Below are positions 30,074 through 39,847 of a DNA stretch of 64,000 nucleotides, piece after piece (the stretch's first letter is position 1; each line of letters begins with the position of its first letter). The stretch spans positions 7,501 to 71,500 of the forward strand of contig NZ_RZMX01000015.1 in the NCBI RefSeq assembly GCF_003992665.1. The letters are read 5' to 3'. The translations under genes and the position numbers were made by a program. Under the pieces are notes generated by a model. It made no database searches, was not told where the DNA came from, and was given only the letters and a program-made list of their open reading frames with translations. The DNA comes from Pelagibacterium montanilacus (GTDB taxonomy: Bacteria > Pseudomonadota > Alphaproteobacteria > Rhizobiales > Devosiaceae).

Positions 30074-30145
30074 GGCCCCTCAACGCCCCGAGGCGCACCG
30101 CGGTTCAATCGCGCCCTCACAGGACCCCATAACAGGCCCGGATAC

Positions 30146-30178
30146 GAAAAGCCCGGCCACAAGAAGCGACCGGGCTCG
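30146..30178 (-). terminator. Intrinsic terminator of the ffh-rplS operon
   Basis: Read leftward, AGCCCGGTC pairs with GGCCGGGCT around a short loop and is followed by TTTTCG. It lies about 25 bases after the rplS stop codon and closes the ribosomal operon. Confidence 0.8.
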
Positions 30179-30202
30179 AAAGTGTCGCGAAAAAGAGGCC
30201 GA

Positions 30203-30760
30203 TTACTCGGATTTGGACTCTTCGCTGTTCTCTGCGGCTGCGGCCTCGGCGGCAGCGGCATCCTGAGCGGCCTTTTCGGCTGCTTCCTTTTCGGCCGTCT
30301 CGCGGGCGAGAGCCTCGGCAGCGGCGACCTTCTCGGCCTCGCGTGCGGCCTTGGCTTCCGAAGCGGCCTGACGCTCTTCGGCCTCGATCTTCTTGGTGCG
30401 CGCGTTGGTCGATTCAAAGATACGGGCGGATTTGCCGCGACGGTCACGCAGATAGTAGAGCTTGGCGCGCCGCACCTTGCCGCGCTTGAGCACTTCGATC
30501 CGGTCGATCATCGGGGAGAGCACCGGGAACACACGCTCCACGCCCTCGCCATAGGAAATCTTGCGCACGGTGAAGCTCTCGGCGATGCCCGAACCCGAGC
30601 GGGCGATCACGACGCCCTCATAGGCCTGCAAACGCTCTTTTTCACCTTCACGGATGCGCACCCACACCTTGACGGTGTCGCCCGGGGAAAATTCCGGGAC
30701 CGAACGCTTGGCCAGAAGGGCTTCGCTCTGCTCTTTCTCGAGCTGCTGGATAATGTTCAT
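30203..30760 (-). CDS. rplS: 50S ribosomal protein L19 with an Ala/Glu-rich C-terminal tail
   Basis: L19 sits at the 30S-50S interface near the A site. Residues 1-118 are canonical ([72 protein letters not shown]). Bacterial L19 normally ends near residue 115-130; here a tail of about 65 residues, almost only Ala, Glu, Lys and Arg, follows. It should form a long charged helix or be disordered. The S16 protein of the same operon has a similar tail. This is the last gene of the ffh-rpsP-rimM-trmD-rplS operon, separated from trmD by 128 bases that include a 7-base hairpin. Confidence 0.97.
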   Translation of the reverse strand: MNIIQQLEKEQSEALLAKRSVPEFSPGDTVKVWVRIREGEKERLQAYEGVVIARSGSGIAESFTVRKISYGEGVERVFPVLSPMIDRIEVLKRGKVRRAKLYYLRDRRGKSARIFESTNARTKKIEAEERQAASEAKAAREAEKVAAAEALARETAEKEAAEKAAQDAAAAEAAAAENSEESKSE

Positions 30761-30843
30761 GTCGTTGGATCCGTTCTGATCTTTTCACTGGAGCGCCCTT
30801 TGGGCACCCGGTCTTGGTTGGACGGAGCATTCCTGCACGTCGG

Positions 30844-30871
30844 CGCGGGCTATATATGGAATAGGCCCGCG
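30844..30871 (-). promoter_or_regulatory. Hairpin in the trmD-rplS gap
   Basis: CGCGGGC (30844-30850) pairs perfectly with GCCCGCG (30865-30871). On the minus strand the loop holds CATATATAG, and CTGGAC lies 16 bases before TATATA, so a weak internal promoter or an mRNA structure that adjusts rplS levels is possible. Confidence 0.3.
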
Positions 30872-30888
30872 AGTCCAGAGCCCAGCGG

Positions 30889-31599
30889 CTAGGGCCTGTA
30901 GCGCGCCCAGAGGTCGGGCCGGCGCGTCCGGGTCAGCTCCCTGGCCTGTTCGAGCCGCCACTGGGCGACCCTGCCGTGATCGCCCGAGACCAGAACGCCC
31001 GGAATCTCACGCCCCTCGAAACTCTGGGGCCGGGTATACTGGGGGTATTCGAGCAACCCGTCCTCGAAACTTTCCTCGCCCGCACTCGCCCCGGCGCCCA
31101 GAACACCGGGCAACAGCCGCGCCACCGCCTCGATCAGCACCATGGCCGCCACTTCGCCACCGGCCAGCACGTAATCCCCGATCGAGATCTCCTCGAGCGC
31201 CCTGGCGTCGATCACCCGCTGGTCGATCCCCTCGAACCGCCCGCAGACGATCACTGCACCGGGTCCGGCTGCGAGCGCGCGCACCCGCTCCTGGGTGAGC
31301 GGCACCCCGCGCGGGCTCATCACTATCCTTGGGCGCGTGTCGCCTTCCGGAGCGGCATGGTCGATGGCCCTGGCGAGGATGTCGGGCCGCAGAACCATGC
31401 CCGCCCCGCCGCCCGCCGGCGTATCGTCCACCGTCCGGTGCCTGTCGGTGGCAAAATCGCGCAGGGAATGGGTCTCGAGCGAGAACGCGCCCCGCTCTAT
31501 TCCCCGCCCGATCACCGAAGCGCCCAGCGGTCCGGGGAACAGCTCGGGAAAAAGGGTGATGACCGAAGCCTGCCAGCCGGTTGTGCCGCCAGAAGCCAT
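30889..31599 (-). CDS. trmD: tRNA (guanine(37)-N1)-methyltransferase
   Basis: TrmD methylates G37 next to the anticodon of tRNAs reading CNN, Pro and Arg codons, preventing frameshifts. The 236-residue length is right. The deep trefoil-knot SAM site is seen as [16 protein letters not shown] (about residue 117) and [21 protein letters not shown] (about residue 140). [18 protein letters not shown] near residue 64 is also diagnostic. It is three bases downstream of rimM and belongs to the conserved rpsP-rimM-trmD-rplS block. Confidence 0.97.
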   Translation of the reverse strand: MASGGTTGWQASVITLFPELFPGPLGASVIGRGIERGAFSLETHSLRDFATDRHRTVDDTPAGGGAGMVLRPDILARAIDHAAPEGDTRPRIVMSPRGVPLTQERVRALAAGPGAVIVCGRFEGIDQRVIDARALEEISIGDYVLAGGEVAAMVLIEAVARLLPGVLGAGASAGEESFEDGLLEYPQYTRPQSFEGREIPGVLVSGDHGRVAQWRLEQARELTRTRRPDLWARYRP

Positions 31600-31602
31600 A
31601 GC

Positions 31603-32157
31603 TCAGGTGTCCTTGTCCTGGGGGTCGCGCGGCGTATCGTCAAGCCAGCCTTCGGGCGGCACCACCACGAGATGGCCTTGGGCAAGCGAGACCTCGGGCA
31701 CAATCGCCCGTGTGAACGGCAGATAGGCCGAACCGCCCGCCTCGAGCCGCAGGTCAAGCAGATCATCGGCCCCGAAATTGACCACACCGGTCACCACCCC
31801 GAGAACCGCACCGTCACGGTCGAGGGCCTTCAGCCCGATCAGATCCGCGTGATAGAATTCGTCGTCTTCGGTCTCGGCCAGCTGCGCGCGGTCGATATAG
31901 AGCGAGACCCCGTTGAGCTTTTCGGCCCCAGTGCGGTCTTTTACGCCCGCAAGGCGGGCGATGAGCACGGTCTTGGCCGGTCGCGCCTTTTCGATGGTGA
32001 CCACAAGGCCTGCCTGGTCGGTCAGGAGCGGACCATAGGAGGCGATGGCCATCGGCTCCTCGGTGAACGAGGAGAGACGGATTTCGCCGGAAATGCCGTG
32101 GGCCGCACCGAGGCGACCCACGAGAATGCGGTTGTCAGGCTTTTTGGCCCCGGACAC
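31603..32157 (-). CDS. rimM: 16S rRNA processing protein RimM
   Basis: RimM helps mature the 30S head by binding S19 and the 3' domain of 16S rRNA. The 184-residue protein has the N-terminal beta-barrel (ILVGRLGAAHGISGEIRL, residues 11-28) and the C-terminal PRC-barrel (DEFYHADLIGLKALDRDG ... VVNFGADDLLDLR, about 98-140). It ends with a charged tail. It is six bases after rpsP and three before trmD, as expected for translational coupling. Confidence 0.95.
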   Translation of the reverse strand: MSGAKKPDNRILVGRLGAAHGISGEIRLSSFTEEPMAIASYGPLLTDQAGLVVTIEKARPAKTVLIARLAGVKDRTGAEKLNGVSLYIDRAQLAETEDDEFYHADLIGLKALDRDGAVLGVVTGVVNFGADDLLDLRLEAGGSAYLPFTRAIVPEVSLAQGHLVVVPPEGWLDDTPRDPQDKDT

Positions 32158-32163
32158 CGAAGC

Positions 32164-32565
32164 TTACTCGGCGCCGGCTTCTTCGGCCGGTGCCTCTTCG
32201 GCCGGAGCCTCAGCAGCGGCCTTGGCGGCTTCCTCTGCGGCCTTCTTTTCCTCGAGGCGCTCGAGAGCCTTGGCGCCCGGCTTGGCCTTGTTGGGGTTGT
32301 TGCGCTCGGTGCGCTTGACCAGACCGGCGGCATCGAGGAACCGCTCGACGCGCTCGGTCGGCTGCGCTCCGATCGACACCCAGTGCTGGGCCCGCTCGGT
32401 GTCCAGAACGATGCGCTTTTCGTCGTCCTTGGTCAGCATGGGGTTGTACGAGCCGATACGCTCGATCACACGGCCGTCGCGCGGCGCGCGGGCATCGGCC
32501 ACGACGATGTGGTAGTAGGGGCGCTTCTTGGAGCCGGCACGCGCCAGGCGGATTTTGATAGCCAT
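32164..32565 (-). CDS. rpsP: 30S ribosomal protein S16 with an Ala/Glu-rich tail
   Basis: S16 is needed for early 30S assembly. Residues 1-80 are canonical: [23 protein letters not shown]-like region [18 protein letters not shown], and [16 protein letters not shown]. The remaining 50 or so residues form a tail rich in Lys, Ala and Glu ([20 protein letters not shown]), making 133 residues in all. S16 extensions are common in alphaproteobacteria but this one matches in style the tail on L19 four genes on. The frame runs upstream into ffh, but the ATG at 32565 gives the conserved N-terminus. It is 37 bases downstream of ffh. Confidence 0.97.
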   Translation of the reverse strand: MAIKIRLARAGSKKRPYYHIVVADARAPRDGRVIERIGSYNPMLTKDDEKRIVLDTERAQHWVSIGAQPTERVERFLDAAGLVKRTERNNPNKAKPGAKALERLEEKKAAEEAAKAAAEAPAEEAPAEEAGAE

Positions 32566-32602
32566 GTCTTTGGTCTTTCGTCTTTGGAGTCGGAATTGAG
32601 GG

Positions 32603-34195
32603 TTACTTCTTCTTGCCGGGAAGGCCCGAAAGGCCGGGCAGACCCGGAAACCGCGAATTGCCGCCGAGCCCGGGAAGACCCGGACCACTGGACTTGGAGA
32701 GCTTGGAAAAATCGTCCGGGAGCTTTTCGGGCAGCGCCTTGGCACCCCCGGCCCCGCCGGTCAGCGTAGCCGGATCCACCCCGGCGGCGCGCGCCATCTC
32801 CTCGAGCTGGGCGGGGTCCATGTCCGCGGGCATGCCGCCGCCCCCAAGCATCTTCTTGCCCATGCCCCCGAACATCGAGGCCAGGCCACCGGCGCCGCCG
32901 CGCGAGACCTTCTTCATCATGTCGGCCATTTGCCGGTGCATCTTGATGAGCTTGTTGATCTCGGAAACCTCGACGCCCGCACCCTTGGCGATGCGCTTGC
33001 GCCGCGAGGCGTTGAGAAGCTCGGGCCGCGCGCGTTCGGTCTTGGTCATGGACTGGATGATCGCGACCTGCCGATCGAAGACCTTGTCGTCGAGCTTGTC
33101 GGGAGAGAGCTGCTTTTTCATCGCGCCCATACCCGGCATCATGCCCATGAGCGAGGCCATGCCGCCCATCTTCTTCATCTGGAGTAGCTGGCCCATCAGA
33201 TCGTCCAGGTCGAACTGACCCTTCTTCATCTTCTTGGCCATCTTCTGGGCGTCTTCGGCGGTGACGTTGGCCGCGGCCTTTTCCACCAGCGAGACGATGT
33301 CGCCCATGCCCAGAATGCGGTCGGCGATGCGCTTGGGATGGAAATCCTCGAGCGCGTCCATCTTTTCGCCCACGCCGATCAGCTTGATGGGCTTGCCCGT
33401 GGCCGCGCGCATGGAAAGCGCTGCGCCCCCGCGCCCGTCGCCGTCAACGCGTGTCAGAACAATACCGGTGATGTCCACACGCTGATCGAACGAGCGCGCG
33501 AGGTTGACCGCGTCCTGGCCTGTAAGGCTGTCGGCGACCAGAAGCACTTCATGGGGATTGGAAACGGCCTTGATCTGGGCCGTCTCTTCCATCAGCTCTT
33601 CGTCGATATGGGTGCGCCCGGCAGTATCGAGCATTACCACGTCATAGCCGCCCTTGCGGGCGCTATCGAGCGCCCGGCGGGCGATCTCGACCGCCGACTG
33701 GCCGGAAACGATCGGGAGCGTATCCACCCCGATCTGGGCCCCGAGCGTCGCCAGCTGCTCCATGGCCGCGGGCCGGCGCGTATCGAGCGAGGCGAGCAGG
33801 ACGCGCTTGTTCTGCTTTTCGCTAAGTCGCTTGGCGATCTTGCCCGTGGTGGTGGTCTTGCCCGAGCCCTGCAGGCCGACCATCAGGATGGCAACGGGAG
33901 CCGGGGCATTGAGCGAGATCGGGCTGCCCTCCTGGCCCAGCACCGCGACCAGCTCGTCATGGACGATCTTGACCACCTGCTGGCCGGGCTTGACCGACCG
34001 GGTGACCTCCACGCCCACGGCGCGCGCCCGCACCTGCTCGACAAAGGCGCGCACCACTTCGAGCGAGACGTCCGCCTCGATCAGGGCCCGGCGCACTTCC
34101 CGCAGCGCCGCCGAAACATCGGCTTCGCTCAGCGCGCCCCGGCCCGTAAGCCCGGAAAATATGCTGCCTAGGCGGTCGCTCAGGCTCTCGAACAT
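32603..34195 (-). CDS. ffh: Signal recognition particle protein Ffh
   Basis: Ffh binds 4.5S RNA and signal sequences of nascent inner-membrane proteins and docks on FtsY. With the ATG at 34195 the protein has 530 residues. The NG domain shows [18 protein letters not shown] near residue 107, [13 protein letters not shown] near 188 and [14 protein letters not shown] near 247. The methionine-rich M domain follows ([27 protein letters not shown]..., about residues 325-440). The C-terminus is unusually glycine- and proline-rich, ending GLPGKKK. It heads the operon with rpsP, rimM, trmD and rplS. Its receptor ftsY lies divergently 2.4 kb away. Confidence 0.97.
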   Translation of the reverse strand: MFESLSDRLGSIFSGLTGRGALSEADVSAALREVRRALIEADVSLEVVRAFVEQVRARAVGVEVTRSVKPGQQVVKIVHDELVAVLGQEGSPISLNAPAPVAILMVGLQGSGKTTTTGKIAKRLSEKQNKRVLLASLDTRRPAAMEQLATLGAQIGVDTLPIVSGQSAVEIARRALDSARKGGYDVVMLDTAGRTHIDEELMEETAQIKAVSNPHEVLLVADSLTGQDAVNLARSFDQRVDITGIVLTRVDGDGRGGAALSMRAATGKPIKLIGVGEKMDALEDFHPKRIADRILGMGDIVSLVEKAAANVTAEDAQKMAKKMKKGQFDLDDLMGQLLQMKKMGGMASLMGMMPGMGAMKKQLSPDKLDDKVFDRQVAIIQSMTKTERARPELLNASRRKRIAKGAGVEVSEINKLIKMHRQMADMMKKVSRGGAGGLASMFGGMGKKMLGGGGMPADMDPAQLEEMARAAGVDPATLTGGAGGAKALPEKLPDDFSKLSKSSGPGLPGLGGNSRFPGLPGLSGLPGKKK

Positions 34196-34473
34196 GCTCA
34201 CCAATCCCGTTGCTCTACTCGAAGGTCCGCTGCCAATATGGCGTCTTGTGCCACAAAACCAAATCGCACCCGCGGGCGCAACGCGCTGGCGGGTGGTGAC
34301 CGCTCGCCTCTCGGGCGAGCCAGTGGCTCGGGTCACGGAACATGACTAGAGTTTGCGCGGCTTATACGGTCGGGTTGCCGGTGAGTCAACAAATCGAGGG
34401 GGAAACTGGAAATCGCGCCGCTTTTCCTCCATATAGGTCCCCATTACGCGACCCTCTGGCACCGAGCGAAACG

Positions 34474-35337
34474 ATGACCGCGCCGCTGCGCTATCTCAAG
34501 ATGAACGGACTGGGCAACGATTTCGTCGTGCTTGACGCGCGCGCGCGTCCTGTTTCGCTGGATGCCGACCAGGTGCGGGCGATCTCTGATCGCACGACCG
34601 GCATCGGCTGCGACCAGCTGATCGTCATCGAGCCCGACACGGTCCAGGGCGTGGATGCCTTCATGCGCATCTACAATGCCGAGGGCGGGGAAGTTGACGC
34701 CTGCGGCAACGCCACCCGCTGCATTGCCGGGCTTCTGGCCGGCGAGACGGGCCGCGATGCGATCACCCTGCGCACCAATGCCGATATCCTCAACGCCCGG
34801 ATCGATGGCGACACCGCCAGTGTGGACATGGGCCGGCCCCGGTTTGACTGGAACGCCATCCCGCTCGCCGAACCCTTCGCCGACACCACCGCGATCGAGC
34901 TCCAGATCGGGCCGATCGACGCGCCCGTTCTCCATTCCCCATCCGTCGTCAATGTCGGCAATCCCCACGCCATCTTCTGGGTCGCCGATCTCGAGGCCCA
35001 CGATCTGGCCAGGTTCGGCCCGCTCCTTGAGAACCACCCGATCTTCCCCGAACGCGCCAACATCACCATCGCCCAGGTGCTCGCGCCCGACCGGATCCGG
35101 ATCAAGGTCTGGGAGCGCGGGGCGGGCCTGACCCTGGCGTGCGGCACCGCCGCGTGCGCCACCGCGGTCGCCGCCGCCCGCAAGGGGCTCACCGACCGGG
35201 CGGTGACCATCGAGCTCCCGGGCGGGGAGCTGCACATCCAATGGCGCGCCGACGATCACATTGTGATGACCGGGCCCTTCGCGCTCGACGGGGAGGGTGA
35301 GATTCCGGCCGCGCTTTTCACAGAGAGCGCCGCATGA
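34474..35337 (+). CDS. dapF: Diaminopimelate epimerase
   Basis: It converts LL- to meso-diaminopimelate for lysine and peptidoglycan. The 287-residue protein carries both active-site cysteines: in EVDACGNATRC near residue 75 and in LACGTAACATAV near residue 224. KMNGLGNDFVVLD is the usual N-terminus, so the ATG at 34474 is preferred although the frame opens at 34342. The 278-base gap to the divergent ffh gene must hold both promoters; no named RNA is seen there. The stop overlaps the start of mtaB by four bases, so the two are coupled. Confidence 0.97.
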   Translation: MTAPLRYLKMNGLGNDFVVLDARARPVSLDADQVRAISDRTTGIGCDQLIVIEPDTVQGVDAFMRIYNAEGGEVDACGNATRCIAGLLAGETGRDAITLRTNADILNARIDGDTASVDMGRPRFDWNAIPLAEPFADTTAIELQIGPIDAPVLHSPSVVNVGNPHAIFWVADLEAHDLARFGPLLENHPIFPERANITIAQVLAPDRIRIKVWERGAGLTLACGTAACATAVAAARKGLTDRAVTIELPGGELHIQWRADDHIVMTGPFALDGEGEIPAALFTESAA

Positions 35338-36599
35338 GCATCGAGACCATCACCTTCGGCTGCCGGCTCAACGCCTATGAATCCGAAGTCATCAAGGCCG
35401 AGGCGGAAAAGTCCGGGCTCACCGACGCGATCATCATCAACACCTGCGCGGTGACCGCCGAAGCGGTGCGTCAGGCCAAGCAGTCGATCCGCAAGGCGCG
35501 GCGGGACAATCCCGGTGCGCGGATCGTCGTGACCGGCTGCGCCGCCCAGACCCAGGCGCGCGATTTCGGCGACATGGCCGAGGTCGATCTGGTGATCGGC
35601 AACAACGACAAGCTCAAGGCCGAAAGCTATCGCCCCATCGCCTTCGGGGTGCCGCTGAACGACAAGGTCCAGGTCAACGACATCATGAGCGTGACCGAGA
35701 CCGCGGGCCACCTGATCGACGGGCTGGACGGGCGCGCCCGCGCCTTCGTTCAGGTCCAGAACGGATGCGACCACCGCTGCACGTTCTGCATCATCCCCTT
35801 CGGCCGGGGCCCCTCACGCTCGGTGCCCATGGGGGTCGTGGTCGACCAGATCAAACGGCTCTGTGACAATGGCTATCGCGAGATCGTCCTGACCGGCGTC
35901 GATATCACCTCCTACGGCGGCGACCTTCCCGGCACCCCCACCCTGGGCAAGCTCACCCAGTCGATCCTGCGCCACGTGCCCGAGCTGCCCCGCCTGAGGA
36001 TTTCCTCGATCGATTCCATCGAGGCCGACCAGGCGCTTTACGATGCGGTGGCGTCCGACACCCGGCTGATGCCGCACCTGCACCTCTCGCTGCAATCGGG
36101 CGACGACATGATCTTGAAGCGCATGAAGCGCCGCCACAGCCGGGACGACGCCTTCGCCATCGTCGACAAGCTGCGCGCCCTGCGCCCCGAAATGGTGTTT
36201 GGCGCCGACATCATCGCGGGCTTTCCCACCGAAACCGACGCCATGTTCGCCAACACGCTCGATTTCGTCAAAAGGGCAGACCTCACCTATCTGCACGTCT
36301 TCCCCTTCTCGCCCCGCGAGGGAACTCCTGCGGCCCGGATGCCGCAGGTGGCCAGAGCGACCGCGAAAAAGCGCGCCGAGCAATTGCGCGCTCTGGGCGA
36401 GGAACAGTTCGCCCGCCTGTGCGCTTCCCGGGTCGGGCGCATGGAAAACGTGCTCGTGGAACGCGAAACCATGGGCCGGACCGAACAATTCGTGCCCGTC
36501 AGGCTCGAGGCCGGCACGCCCGGCGAGATCATCGCCGTCGAGATGGCCTCGGTTGCCCCCGAGGGTCTGGTGGCCCAATCCAGGAGACAGGCGGCATGA
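35334..36599 (+). CDS. mtaB: tRNA (N6-threonylcarbamoyladenosine(37)-C2)-methylthiotransferase MtaB
   Basis: A radical-SAM methylthiotransferase making ms2t6A at position 37 of tRNAs reading ANN codons. The 421-residue protein has the N-terminal UPF0004 domain (TFGCRLNAYESE, with further Cys in INTCAVT and VTGCAAQ for the second cluster), the radical-SAM motif CDHRCTFC near residue 143, and a TRAM-like C-terminal domain. The NTCAVT/GCRLN signature distinguishes MtaB from MiaB and RimO. It overlaps dapF and ftsY by four bases each (ATGA), so dapF-mtaB-ftsY form one coupled unit. Confidence 0.94.
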   Translation: MSIETITFGCRLNAYESEVIKAEAEKSGLTDAIIINTCAVTAEAVRQAKQSIRKARRDNPGARIVVTGCAAQTQARDFGDMAEVDLVIGNNDKLKAESYRPIAFGVPLNDKVQVNDIMSVTETAGHLIDGLDGRARAFVQVQNGCDHRCTFCIIPFGRGPSRSVPMGVVVDQIKRLCDNGYREIVLTGVDITSYGGDLPGTPTLGKLTQSILRHVPELPRLRISSIDSIEADQALYDAVASDTRLMPHLHLSLQSGDDMILKRMKRRHSRDDAFAIVDKLRALRPEMVFGADIIAGFPTETDAMFANTLDFVKRADLTYLHVFPFSPREGTPAARMPQVARATAKKRAEQLRALGEEQFARLCASRVGRMENVLVERETMGRTEQFVPVRLEAGTPGEIIAVEMASVAPEGLVAQSRRQAA

Positions 36600-37963
36600 G
36601 CGACACCAGAAAGCCCGGCTTCTGGGGGCGGCTGTTCGGCGAAAAGCCGGCACCGAGTTCCGATGCCGAACAGGCGCTCGAGCGCGCGACCGAGGACCCG
36701 CGCGGCGAGGAGGAAAGCCTTAAGGCCCTGCGCGAGGAGCGCCGGGCCGAGGCGGCCCCGCAAGCCCCCGCAAGCGAGGAAGCTCCGGCCGGCACCAGCG
36801 ACAATACCCCGGACGCCGCACCACCGGAAATGCAGGCCGAATGGCTCAAGGCCGGGCACCCCAATCCACCCGAGCACGAGCCGCCGGTGCCCGACGATAT
36901 CCTCGACCCTCTCGACCAGCCCCGGGAGGTCAGGGAAAAGCGCGCGCTGAGCGCAGAGCCGGACCCCGAAGCTCCTGCGGCCTCCACCCCGGAGCCCGAT
37001 GCCGCGCCCGGACAGCTTGAGCCGCAGCCCGCTCAGCCCGACGAACCGCAAGGCTGGTTCGCGCGGCTGAAATCGGGCCTCAAGCGCTCGTCCGACACAC
37101 TGGGCACCTCGATCCAGGCGATCTTCACCAAAAGGCGGCTGGACGAAGCCACGCTCGAGGAGCTCGAAGACACCCTGATCGCCGCCGATCTGGGCATCGA
37201 AACCGCCACGGCGATCACCGACAGGCTCCGGGCCGAAAAATTCGACAGGGACGTAGCCCCCGAGGAGGTCCGCGCCACCCTCGCCGAGGAAGTCGCCGCC
37301 GTTCTCGCGCCGGTGGCCCGGCCGCTCGAGATCGATACGGGCAAAAAACCCTTCGTCATCCTGATGGTGGGGGTGAACGGATCGGGCAAGACCACGACGA
37401 TCGGCAAGCTCACCGCCAAATACCGCTCGGAGGGAAAATCGGTGCTGCTGGCGGCCGGAGACACCTTCCGGGCCGCCGCCGTCGAGCAGCTGCAGGTCTG
37501 GGGCACGCGCTCGGATGTCGAGGTCCTGACCCGCCCAACCGGCGCGGATGCCTCGGGCCTTGCCTTTGATGCGGTGAAAAAGGGCCAGGAGGACGGCACC
37601 GATGTCGTGATCATCGATACCGCCGGCCGGCTCCAGAACCGCACCGAATTGATGGACGAGCTCGAAAAGATCATCCGCGTCATCAAGAAGCGCGATCCCG
37701 AGGCTCCCCACGCCACGCTTTTGACCCTTGATGCCACAACGGGCCAGAACGCCCTTAATCAGGTCGAAATCTTCGGCAATAAGGCGGGCGTGACCGGTCT
37801 GGTGATGACAAAGCTCGACGGCACCGCGCGCGGCGGCATCCTCGTGGCCATCGCGCAGAAATTCGGCTTGCCGATCCATTTCATCGGCGTGGGCGAGGCG
37901 ATTGGGGATCTAGAGCCCTTTTCCGCCGACGAGTTCGCACGCGCCATCGCAGGCAGGGAGTAA
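36596..37963 (+). CDS. ftsY: Signal recognition particle receptor FtsY
   Basis: FtsY recruits SRP-ribosome complexes to the membrane. The 455-residue protein has an acidic, Pro/Ala/Glu-rich A domain (about residues 15-150, disordered and membrane-interacting) and the NG GTPase domain: [18 protein letters not shown] near residue 260, [18 protein letters not shown] near 342 and [10 protein letters not shown] near 403. The ATG at 36596 overlaps the mtaB stop; the upstream part of the frame is a shadow of mtaB. The spacing to ispZ is six bases, so this is one transcription unit with dapF, mtaB and ispZ. It partners the divergent ffh. Confidence 0.97.
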   Translation: MSDTRKPGFWGRLFGEKPAPSSDAEQALERATEDPRGEEESLKALREERRAEAAPQAPASEEAPAGTSDNTPDAAPPEMQAEWLKAGHPNPPEHEPPVPDDILDPLDQPREVREKRALSAEPDPEAPAASTPEPDAAPGQLEPQPAQPDEPQGWFARLKSGLKRSSDTLGTSIQAIFTKRRLDEATLEELEDTLIAADLGIETATAITDRLRAEKFDRDVAPEEVRATLAEEVAAVLAPVARPLEIDTGKKPFVILMVGVNGSGKTTTIGKLTAKYRSEGKSVLLAAGDTFRAAAVEQLQVWGTRSDVEVLTRPTGADASGLAFDAVKKGQEDGTDVVIIDTAGRLQNRTELMDELEKIIRVIKKRDPEAPHATLLTLDATTGQNALNQVEIFGNKAGVTGLVMTKLDGTARGGILVAIAQKFGLPIHFIGVGEAIGDLEPFSADEFARAIAGRE

Positions 37964-37969
37964 GACCAC

Positions 37970-38668
37970 ATGGCCGACAGCCAGGCGAAATCGCAAGAGG
38001 CGGGCTGGGACGAACTCAAGCCCCAGATCATCAAGCTGGCCCTCGAGCTGGGCCCGCTGGTCGTCTTCTTCATCGTCAACGCCCAGGGCGAGCGCATTCT
38101 AGAAGCGTTCCCCGCGCTCCAGGCCTGGTTCAGCCAGCCCATCATCTTTGCCACCGCGGTGTTCATGGTCGCCATGGCGATCTCGCTGGTGCTTTCCAGG
38201 ATCATCATGAAGCGCATCCCCGTGATGCCGCTGGTCACCGGCGTCGTGGTGCTGGTCTTTGGCGGCATGACGATCTATTTCCAGGACGCGTTGTTCATCA
38301 AGCTCAAGCCCACCATCACCAATGTGCTGTTCGGCTCGGTCCTTCTAGGCGGGCTGGGCTTTGGCCAGTCGCTGCTGCGCTATGTGTTCGGTGAGGTCTA
38401 CCGGCTCAAGGAGCGCGGCTGGTACCTGCTCACCCTGCGCTGGGGCCTGTTCTTCTTCTTTCTCGCCATCGTCAACGAGGTCGTCTGGCGCAATTTCTCC
38501 GACGATTTCTGGGTGGCCTTCAAGGTCTGGGGCATCATGCCCATCACCATGGCCTTCGCCATTGCTCAGGTGCCGCTCCTGACCAAATACGCCCCGGACG
38601 GGCACGAGGCCGAGGAGGCCGCCGATCCGGTCAAGGCCGCGGCCAAGGGCGCTCAGAGCGAGATGTGA
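37970..38668 (+). CDS. Inner membrane-spanning protein YciB/IspZ (septation protein A family)
   Basis: A 232-residue protein with about six hydrophobic segments. ELGPLVVFFIVNAQ in helix 1, KPTITNVLFGSVLLGG near residue 105 and LTLRWGLFFFFLAIVNEVVWRNFSDDFWVAFKVWG near 155 are diagnostic of the YciB/IspZ family, linked to cell envelope maintenance and septation. The basic/acidic tail after residue 210 is variable. The gene is six bases after ftsY. Its 3' end overlaps that of the convergent GFA-like gene by 16 bases. Confidence 0.92.
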   Translation: MADSQAKSQEAGWDELKPQIIKLALELGPLVVFFIVNAQGERILEAFPALQAWFSQPIIFATAVFMVAMAISLVLSRIIMKRIPVMPLVTGVVVLVFGGMTIYFQDALFIKLKPTITNVLFGSVLLGGLGFGQSLLRYVFGEVYRLKERGWYLLTLRWGLFFFFLAIVNEVVWRNFSDDFWVAFKVWGIMPITMAFAIAQVPLLTKYAPDGHEAEEAADPVKAAAKGAQSEM

Positions 38669-39174
38669 GGATAAGGCGCAAGGCGCGGCCGCCGAAAGCC
38701 CATCGAGATCCACGCGCCCAGAACCTTGAGAAAAAACCGCCCGGTGTGCCCCGCGTGGCGCGAGGCCGCATCTGGATAGGGCAATGCCGACGCCCGGTGC
38801 CGCGTCATCACCCGCATTTCGATCGCCGGACGATCCTCGGGCGCCAGCCGGTCGCGATAGACCGTGACCCAATGAGCCGGGGCCACATCGAGGAACATGG
38901 GCGTGTTGCAGCATGTCGCGATCACCCTTCGGGTGGGCGAAGAGGGAGCGAGCCTGAACTCGGCCAGCCGATCCGCGCCCCTCTGCACCGAGACACGGTC
39001 CTTGCGCACCAGTACATAGGCCGTGCCCCGATCGGCTTCGAGCGGCGTGTGCGTGCCTTCCAGCCGGCCGATCGTTCTGCCCGCGGCCTGACAATCGTCG
39101 CAATAGCAGACCGCCGATAGGAACGGCCGAGCCTTCAGCGCCAGTTCCACCTGCCCACATGCGCAGCGTGCCAT
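38653..39174 (-). CDS. GFA-like/DUF6151 zinc-binding protein
   Basis: A 173-residue protein with the cysteine pattern of glutathione-dependent formaldehyde-activating-like domains: ARCACGQVELAL at the N-terminus, CYCDDCQAAGRTIG near residue 24 and TCCNTPMF near 85. These are the zinc ligands, and the whole resembles the DUF6151 subgroup. Such proteins bind zinc; true formaldehyde activity is doubtful for most of them. The ATG at 39174 with GGAG seven bases ahead is preferred over upstream ATGs. The last five codons overlap the end of the ispZ-like gene on the other strand. Confidence 0.75.
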   Translation of the reverse strand: MARCACGQVELALKARPFLSAVCYCDDCQAAGRTIGRLEGTHTPLEADRGTAYVLVRKDRVSVQRGADRLAEFRLAPSSPTRRVIATCCNTPMFLDVAPAHWVTVYRDRLAPEDRPAIEMRVMTRHRASALPYPDAASRHAGHTGRFFLKVLGAWISMGFRRPRLAPYPHISL

Positions 39175-39295
39175 TGATGTCTCCGGACCGCGCGTCATGG
39201 TCGTCCCCGGCAATGATTCGGTGGGGCATTTCGTGCCCTGACCGATTGTGGGCCAGGAAAAGCCTCAGGCCAAGGCTATTTCAGCCCCGATCCCG

Positions 39296-39847
39296 TCAGC
39301 GTCCTGCAGCTTCCTCGATGGCCGGAAGCAGCCGCTCGGCGTAGCTCTCGGCAGTCAGCGGACCCACATGCTTGAAGGTGATGATGCCCTCGGCGTCGAC
39401 CACGAAGGTCTCGGGCACCCCGTAAACCCCCCATTCGATCCCCGCCCGGCGGTCCCGATCGGCCCCCACCCGGGCGTAGGGATTGCCCAGCTCGGCAAGA
39501 AAGGCCCGGGCATTTTCGGGCGGATCGTCATAATTGATCCCGTAGACGCGCGCCACATCCCGCTCGGCCAGATCCATGAGAAAGGGATGCTCGGCCCGGC
39601 ACGGCACGCACCAGCTCGCAAAGACGTTGACCACCGACACCCCGTTGCCCGCCAGGTCCGCCGTGCCGAACCCGGGCTGATCGTGCCCCTCGAGCGCGGC
39701 GAGCGCGAACGCGGGGGCCGGCCTGTCGAGCAGCGCCGAGGGCACATAGGACGTGTCACGGCCCATCAGCGCCGCAAAGACCGCGACGAGCCCGGCCAGC
39801 ACCACGAGCGGCACCAGCGCGAGAACGATGCGCGCCCGGCCCGTCAC
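39296..39847 (-). CDS. ccmG: Thiol:disulfide interchange protein, DsbE/CcmG type
   Basis: A membrane-anchored periplasmic thioredoxin that reduces apocytochrome c cysteines for haem attachment. The 183-residue protein has one N-terminal membrane segment (about 7-27), the active site FASWCVPCRAEHPFL near residue 70, and the CcmG features GVYGVPETFVVDAEG and ITFKHVGPL. A GTG start at 39847 overlaps the ccmD stop (GTGA), which fixes the start. It is the last gene of the leftward ccmABCDG operon. Confidence 0.93.
   Translation of the reverse strand: MTGRARIVLALVPLVVLAGLVAVFAALMGRDTSYVPSALLDRPAPAFALAALEGHDQPGFGTADLAGNGVSVVNVFASWCVPCRAEHPFLMDLAERDVARVYGINYDDPPENARAFLAELGNPYARVGADRDRRAGIEWGVYGVPETFVVDAEGIITFKHVGPLTAESYAERLLPAIEEAAGR

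Noticed and set aside
34196-34473. Possible 4.5S RNA gene between ffh and dapF
   Set aside because: The gap lacks the conserved GGAAG/AGCAG helix-loop of bacterial SRP RNA.
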